This document shows positions 58,732 to 64,000 of a stretch of DNA of 64,000 nucleotides, piece after piece; position 1 is the first letter of the stretch, and every line of letters starts with the position of its first letter. Source of the stretch: Spizellomyces sp. 'palustris' (lineage: Eukaryota > Chytridiomycota > Chytridiomycetes > Spizellomycetales > Spizellomycetaceae). The DNA lies in the NCBI GenBank assembly GCA_006535965.1, contig QEAR01000026.1, forward strand, positions 180,466 through 244,465, in the 5' to 3' direction. The translations under genes and the position numbers were made by a program. A model generated the notes under the pieces. It did not search any database, was not told the origin of the DNA, and worked only from the letters and a program-made list of their open reading frames with translations.

Positions 58732-61633
58732 ATGAGCGCTGTCGCTGTAGCCACCCCAGTTCCCGTGCCTGGGCCTCCAGCCGCGGACACTGTGCCTGAA
58801 CTCGCTCCCGTGGCTGTCGAGTCGACTCCCACGTCTGCTGAACCGGAGGCTCCTGCCGCCGTGCAAGAGGAAACTGCCACTGTACAGCCTACTGAAAAGC
58901 CTGCTGAGGAAACCGTTGCTCCTGAAGAGGCCGCGGTTGTCGTCGAGGAGCAAACAGAAGTAAAGGAACTCTCCAGCGGATGGCTCAAAAAGCTGAATCG
59001 ATTCAGCATTCCCCTCTCTAAACGCTTCTACATCGTCGGAGAGGACAAAGGCATCTCTCTTGAGCAGCTGGTTCTGGTCCACAAAAAAAAGGTGTCCCGC
59101 ACCGCTTCTCCCTCTGTGGATGCAAACAAAACCTACGCTACCCAGAATGCTGACCTGTTTAGCGACTTGGCTACGGTAAAGACGCTTTTTTGAAATTTTT
59201 GACCGCGACTTGGGATGACTCACATTCGCGTTTCAAGGCCACTGTCTCGTTGAAAGGCTTCATCTTGGCCTACAGGTCCGAGAATGCTGCAGAACAAACC
59301 CAGCCTGTCGCTCTCATCAACCTTCGCAACTTGGTAAGCGTTTCCCCGGCAACTGGTGCCAATTTCTCTATCCGTATCGCCCGCCCGGAGCGTGCATACA
59401 CCTTTGCCGCCGCGTCACCCGCCGAAGCTCAGTCCTGGGTCAAAACGCTTGAAAATATCAAAAAGAGCATTGACGATTTGCCCAAAGTGGAGGAGGGTGA
59501 AGAATACAAAGCAGCGTTAAACAGTTTGGGTAAGATCGGTATACCATTCATCCCTTGGACAGAGTCTCACATTTTCGTCACCAATAGAGTCTCGCGAGGC
59601 TTTCAGTACTTCTAAGCCAAAGGCAGTGGAAGGCGTCTTGTCTGACAGCGACGCACCTCTGACGGAAGAGGACCCGGAAGTCCCTGTCCCTGCTGCTGAA
59701 AGTTCAAAGAAGAAACGATTCTCGTTTTTTGTACGTGCGGCCCCAGTAACAACCTCTGAGGAAGCGGTGGCCCAAGTAGCACCGGTTGCCGAAGCGAAGG
59801 AGGAAATTCCTGCGGTACAGGCCACCGAAACTCCCGTTGCAGAGCCTGAGCCAGAGACTACTAAGGTGGAGAAGGAAAAGGAACTGTCGGAGCAACCAGC
59901 GCCCAAGACTGAGACCACTAAGCCTTCTACGCCCAAGAAGGAAGGTTTCTTGGCCAGTCTATCAAGCTTAGCGAAGAAAAAAACTCGCAAGGTATGGTTT
60001 TGGATGTGTTCCGCCCGGAAATCGTTACCACCGGTATTCAGCCCTCCGTGATACAGGACTCGGCTCCTAGCCAAGCGGAGGATTCAAAGGCTGCTGCCGC
60101 AGCTGAACCGTCCATCGCCGCCGTGGACATTGTCCCAGAGGCAGCGTCGGAGACTCCAGCTGTTGAGGCCGCTTCAGCGCCGAGCAAGGAAGTTCCGGTT
60201 GAAGGCGCTACGGCGGTTGAGGAAATACCGGTCGAAGCCAAAGCTGAGGAGGTGAAGGAAGAGGTCGCTGTCGTCGAGACCATCCCAGAAGTGGTGGAAA
60301 AGGAAGTGCCAGTAGAGGCAGGGAAGGCAGAGCCTGTGGAGGAGAAGCCGGAAGAGGTTGCGCCTGAGAGTCCTGCAGCTGCAGTTGCCGAGGCGCCGGC
60401 GACCGAGGAGAGCAAGGAACCCGCGGCAGAACCAACTGAACCCGCAGTGCAACCAGCTTCTCCCAGCGCCAAGAAGCACTTCTTTACAGATTTCCACACT
60501 TTGTTCCGAAAGGTAAGTGGAGCCTCATCTTCAGGACAACTGCATATATGTACTAACGCTCATGTTGCTTGAAGGGCACAAAGTCCGCTGCGACGCCAAA
60601 GGCCGACGAAGCACCGGTAGCGGTACCTGAGCCGGAAACGGAAAAGCCAGCCGAGGAAGCGTCTCCTTCTAAGGAGGAAACCGCGGAGGGGACCAAGGAG
60701 GAACCCAAAGAGGAACCCACGGAAGAAGTTGCCACGGCAGAAGCCGTGCCTGAAGAGCCTGCACCAGTTGAAACAGCTAAAGATGCCGAGGTCCCAGTGA
60801 GCCCCACACCAAAGATAAAAAAGAGGTATGTGTCATTCGGCATGGAGTCGTTGTGTGTGCGCAAGTGATTCTGACTCGATGGGTGTCTCGTTACCAGGCT
60901 CACTTCATTCTTTGGCTTCGGTGCCCCCAAAAAGGAAGCTAGCAAGAGTGACATCCCCGAAGCACCTAAAGAAACAGTGATCCCGGAGGAAACAGCAGAA
61001 GCTCCGAGCGAGCCCAGCGAGGCGGTTCCGGAAGAAGCACCGGTTGCAGTGCCCGAAGCTACCGAGGCCAAAGTTGAGGCGGCTGTCGCAAAGCAGGAGG
61101 AGGCGGCCCAAGAAGCCGTCGCCGCCACAGAAGAAGCAGCACAACCTGAAGCTGCTGTGGCTCCAGCTGCAGAAGAAGCCAAGGCCGAAGAGGCAGTTGC
61201 CACCGAGGGTTCACCCACCCAGGCCCACAAGGGATTTTTCGGTATCGGGAAAAGACCCAACACTTTGAAAAAGTATGTAACTGTGTAGTCGGGGACCTAC
61301 ACCACCAATAAATGGTTGACGAGTTCATTCATCATTGTTAGGTTGTTCTCTTTCACGAAAAAAACCCCTGTTCCTGCCGCAACTGAGGAAGCGAAAGCTG
61401 AGGAGGGCAGCAAGGAACTGGTCGAAACCGAAGCGCCGGCGACAGCAGAAGCACCCGCCAGTGAGACTGTTGCCCAAGAGAAAACCGCGGCCCCCACTCT
61501 TGATGTTCCTGTTACCGAGTCTTCTATCGTCGAGGCCGTTGAAGCTGCCGCCAAAGCAGTTTCTGAGCCAAACACTGCTGCGGCAGCCGCCGAGCCAGCA
61601 GAGGCGACGCCAGAAGCAATCAAGGCGCAATAA
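58732..61633 (+). CDS. PH-domain protein with long Ala/Pro/Glu-rich tail and repeated basic-aromatic modules (Meu6-like)
   Basis: About 850 residues in eight or so exons. An N-terminal Pro/Ala/Glu-rich stretch is followed by a PH domain: SSGWLKKLNRFSIPLSKRFY opening, ATVSLKGFILAYRSENA, PVALINLRNLVSVSP, SIRIARPERAYTFAAASPAE and AQSWVKTLENIKKSI. The rest is very low complexity, built from A, P, E, V, T. Short basic-aromatic modules interrupt it at intervals: KKKRFSFFVRA, KKEGFLASLSSLAKKK, KKHFFTDFHTLFRK, KKRLTSFFGFGAPKKE, HKGFFGIGKRPN and KKLFSFTKK. Several lie at exon ends. Layout and PH type resemble fission yeast Meu6 and similar fungal PH proteins, whose function is poorly known. PH plus basic-hydrophobic patches suggest membrane contact at several points; that is inference. 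Confidence 0.85.
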
Positions 61634-62670
61634 TCAGGAAGGGTCATAGGTAAAGCGATCCTAGTGGTGACTGTTTCTTTGCAATACGAATAGCCGGAGC
61701 ATGTAATAATTAGTTTTCGTTATCTGTTGTTAAGTAGTTTTCTTTTTTCTTTGTTGATGATGTCTGTCGCCCTTTTGCATGTTAGTGGTAGTTTTATAGC
61801 GTATATCATTCACACGTTACGTAGCGTCTCCTAAAATGGAAACCTTTATTTGCACATTTTTTTAACCCGGTTTGAGGTGGTGCTTTCTAGACATTGTCAC
61901 ATCCATAGATTTTCGGGCAGCTCCCCATGTACATCATTAATCACAGGTGATGCAAAGCACACTTGCCATTTGCTGGGATTGCTTGATTTCATCAAAGTTG
62001 TCACAGGATGGAAACTTGAAAACTCGGGTGAGTTCGGAAGTTGAATTGATCAGAATGGATCTGAAATGCTGTGAATCATGGCCACAAGTTTATCATATTC
62101 CTTCCTGTTTAGCTGTCATATGTACCCAAATTAGAGGTCAAAATCATGTAATCTATACCATATTTCAGGACCCCCATTTTTCTTTCTATAGTATAATTCT
62201 TTCACTGCTCTTGCAGCATAAGTGTAATACACTTGTGGATTGTTCAGACGTTGCAAAGTGCCAACGTGTACTGGAGTGGCTTCTCCTAGTGGGGATGTGG
62301 GTGTTCACACGGATGAAGTCCCTCTACTTCATCCATCACGCAAACAGCCTTCATTTCTTCTTCGGTCCACGTGACCAAGTACGGTTGCACCTCATGGGAT
62401 TGGAACCGTATTTAACCTTACACGGATAGATTAACAGATCTATGAGTCATGCGTGGCCCACAGTCACGAGACTGGACCAGACGCGATAGACTGGATCCGG
62501 TTACACTCCCCCCGGACTTTAGCCGGGATGAATACCCAAACATCGTAACATTTGGCAGCGATGCCCGCTGCAGTAGAGCGCGTTTTGACAGCGCGCTTTT
62601 GACAGATCTTTTCTTCCTCGCGGATATAAGTCCGCTTGACCCCGGATCAAGTCCGTCATGTCAAGTCGAA
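61634..62670. other. Gene-free region, 3' flank of PH gene and repeat-like DNA
   Basis: About 1 kb with no supportable gene. The first 200 bp are T-rich 3' flank. From about 61980 it carries one copy of a dispersed repeat (listed separately). The 62450-62650 stretch is rich in short inverted words (for example around the CCGGACTTTAGCCGG at about 62512) but no known RNA gene could be assigned. Confidence 0.5.
61984..62019 (+). repeat. Dispersed imperfect repeat, copy 1
   Basis: The segment starting TGATTTCATC and containing TGTCACAGGA followed by GGAAACTTGAA recurs at 63891-63926 in the same orientation with about 4 mismatches over 36 bases. Similarity weakens but seems to continue for another 30-40 bases (GAGTT, AAGTT, CAAGA words). 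The two copies are about 1.9 kb apart and may be flanks or fragments of one degenerate element. Confidence 0.5.
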
Positions 62671-62671
62671 C

Positions 62672-62953
62672 ATGGCCGCACTCAACCTACCTGCAGACAT
62701 ATGGGCAATAGTGATGGGGCACTTGACTGCCTCGACCGGAATGCCTCAAGCGATCCGCACCATTGCATCGATCAAGATGGCTAGCCGCCAGGGACTCATG
62801 ACAATTCCGATTCGGGTGGACCTGTACATCCTTTACGGTGTCGTAATGCATTCTTCCCTCTTTTCTTTGTGTAATCACCATACAAAGAACAGATCACTTG
62901 GGAATGTCGAGTTCTCTGACACCATGAAACTCGACGGCATATGGGGTCGTTAA
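62672..62953 (+). CDS. F-box-like ORF or gene fragment
   Basis: A 93-codon ORF starting MAALNLPADIWAIVMGHLTA, then PQAIRTIASIKMASRQGLMT. The LPADIW.IV..HL pattern followed by a helix resembles an F-box start, but only one motif is present and the rest has no leucine-rich or other repeats. A possible intron (donor near 62838, acceptor ACAAAG near 62887) would change the end. It lies in repeat-bearing, gene-poor DNA, so a decayed or captured fragment is as likely as a real gene. Confidence 0.25.
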   Translation: MAALNLPADIWAIVMGHLTASTGMPQAIRTIASIKMASRQGLMTIPIRVDLYILYGVVMHSSLFSLCNHHTKNRSLGNVEFSDTMKLDGIWGR

Positions 62954-63200
62954 CCACTGTAGGCAATTGTACTCTGTTTAGTTACGTTTTCAGAACCAAT
63001 AGCACCTTATTTACTATGGCGGCACTCTCGTATATAGCTCTTGGTGGACCTAAATTGTCTCTTTGATAAACCCAAGCGATACAAAAGCAATGTCACAGAA
63101 AAAGATGTTATTATGTAGTTCTACTGCTCTATCTAGTGCCGAACACCACCCTTTGTGTATCCGGCGATTTCTATGGTTGCTAAGCAATGCGCGGTGGCAG

Positions 63201-63336
63201 CTAAGCCACGCGCTTAGGCTACTAAACCACTTTAAATCATCGCGTCTCTGATCTACGGCTACTAAGCTAATCTATGGCTACTAAGCCATGCGCTTAGGCT
63301 ACTAAACCACTCTCAATCATCGCATATCTATTCTAC
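63201..63336 (+). repeat. Tandem repeat, 80-bp period
   Basis: Two units, 63201-63256 and 63281-63336, align over 56 bases with 7 mismatches (CTAAGCCAYGCGCTTAGGCT opening, then ACTAAACCACT and ATCATCGC). The period is 80 bp. Partial copies of the opening word occur just upstream (about 63179) and between units (about 63260), and GGCTACTAA recurs at 63987 near the right edge. The opening contains a short inverted repeat (AAGC...GCTT). Confidence 0.75.
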
Positions 63337-63613
63337 TTTTAAACTATGGTATAAAACACATATATCACATACCAATAGTGTATGCAATATGAACCACTTC
63401 CCATGCGTTATCACAATTTACCTACTTACTTGTTTAAATCGTGAGTTTCCCATCCATTCTCCCACATCCTCATGCCTCCGAATCATCGTCCCTGTCGATT
63501 AATTGCTAAGCGAGTCATCCCCATTGATGCACGTGGCAGATGTGGATGTTTGATGGCGAGTCATATATTCTGACATGACATGTGTGGCGTGATCCAGTTT
63601 AGCAGCATGATCA

Positions 63614-63808
63614 TCACCAATCTGCCAATTTGGGCCTAGAACTTTCCAATTCTTCATCACTTGCTCCAAAAAGAAGCTCTTTGGTGGTTACTGATAATGG
63701 TTCTGGTTGTGGTTCTTGTGTGTTACTGCCATTGTTTGGTGTGGCAGATCTATTCACACTGCTCTCTGCCACCATCTGGGCAGAGCGCCGTATGAATCGG
63801 CCATCCAT
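63614..63808 (-). other. Short ORF in repeat-bearing DNA, unrecognised
   Basis: A 64-codon ORF with Ser/Pro/Glu-rich composition (QEPQPEPLSVTTKELLFGAS, DEELESSRPKLADW). It could be a remnant of a transposon-encoded protein, but no diagnostic motif of a transposase, integrase or reverse transcriptase is present in the last 2.3 kb. Listed because the surrounding sequence is repeat-like. Confidence 0.2.
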
Positions 63809-63890
63809 TTCTCATGGACAAATGCACTGAGCAGGTGTTGCAGATCATCGGTTGCTTGATTCCATGTTGGTTGTGTTGGAATTAATTAAG

Positions 63891-63926
63891 TGATTTCATC
63901 GGAGATGTCACAGGACGGAAACTTGA
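63891..63926 (+). repeat. Dispersed imperfect repeat, copy 2
   Basis: Second copy of the repeat at 61984-62019, same orientation, close to the right edge of the window. The element may continue beyond the window. Confidence 0.5.
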
Positions 63927-64000
63927 ATAACATAGCGAGTTATTAAGTTATCGACAAGACCAAAACGGTTCTAGAAAGCCCTGGATCGCGGCTACTAACT

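Noticed and set aside
58687-61647. Long minus-strand ORFs rich in Ala, Ser and Gly
   Set aside because: They are mirror frames of the Ala/Pro/Glu-rich PH-domain protein, whose GC-rich codons suppress stops on the opposite strand.
1-64000. A gene cluster or novel multi-gene system
   Set aside because: Neighbouring genes belong to unrelated housekeeping pathways, alternate strands freely and have their own promoters; nothing suggests a biosynthetic, defence or mobile cluster.

Overview
This window is nuclear DNA from a flagellated (zoosporic), early-diverging fungus, most likely a chytrid-type lineage. The gene set is opisthokont and largely fungal: Mdv1-type WD40 mitochondrial fission adaptor, Fzo1 mitofusin, fungal-style Nuf2, and a Meu6-like PH protein. 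It also contains IFT172 (intraflagellar transport) and a centrin, which most terrestrial fungi have lost or reduced along with the flagellum. Genes are short-spaced and split by many small introns, typically 45-80 nt, with GTRNGT donors and CTRAY-like branch points. No bacterial operon structure, rRNA, tRNA or CRISPR array was seen. The order or species cannot be fixed from this sequence alone.

Layout. 1-2.5 kb: TSC1 (hamartin) on the minus strand, running off the left edge. 2.6-4.8 kb: ALG8. 4.9-5.8 kb: an NT-C2/EEIG1-like protein. 6.5-8.9 kb: MDV1-like. 9.7-10.7 kb: RPL17. 10.96-11.13 kb: a 55-residue membrane peptide gene. 11.3-17.9 kb: MOT1. 18.3-18.9 kb: molybdopterin synthase large subunit. 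19.0-19.7 kb: centrin. 20.4-21.8 kb: RPP40. 22.1-23.2 kb: STI1/DP-domain protein. 23.8-25.1 kb: IWR1. 25.3-25.6 kb: small membrane protein. 25.9-29.4 kb: MLH3. 29.8-30.7 kb: an unrecognised, possibly spliced minus-strand gene. 30.9-33.4 kb: FZO1. 33.7-34.4 kb: RidA. 34.6-35.4 kb: OXR1/TLDc. 35.5-37.0 kb: GST-fold protein. 37.2-37.7 kb: mitochondrial bL33m. 38.0-39.4 kb: sphingomyelin-synthase-like. 41.6-42.2 kb: isochorismatase-like hydrolase. 42.7-43.4 kb: ATP synthase subunit d. 44.2-45.3 kb: unknown mitochondrial-like membrane protein. 45.6-46.2 kb: HAPSTR1 family. 46.5-48.0 kb: D-type-like cyclin. 48.6-55.6 kb: IFT172. 55.9-57.9 kb: NUF2. 58.7-61.6 kb: PH-domain protein with long Ala/Pro/Glu-rich tail. 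The last 2.3 kb is gene-poor and repeat-bearing.

The genes do not form one pathway; this is an ordinary housekeeping neighbourhood. Loose themes are mitochondria (fission adaptor, mitofusin, bL33m, ATP synthase d, RidA and two unknown small or membrane proteins), the flagellum/centriole (IFT172, centrin) and the cell cycle (cyclin, NUF2). I did not find a clear new multi-gene system. The strongest unusual signals are: a start codon interrupted by an intron in the bL33m gene, part of a wider pattern of tiny first coding exons; the modular basic-aromatic repeats of the PH protein; metazoan-style families (HAPSTR1, RPP40, D-type-like cyclin, sphingomyelin-synthase fold) in a fungus; and several unrecognised small genes. 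Exon boundaries were assigned by eye from splice signals and reading-frame/family agreement, so individual junctions may be off.
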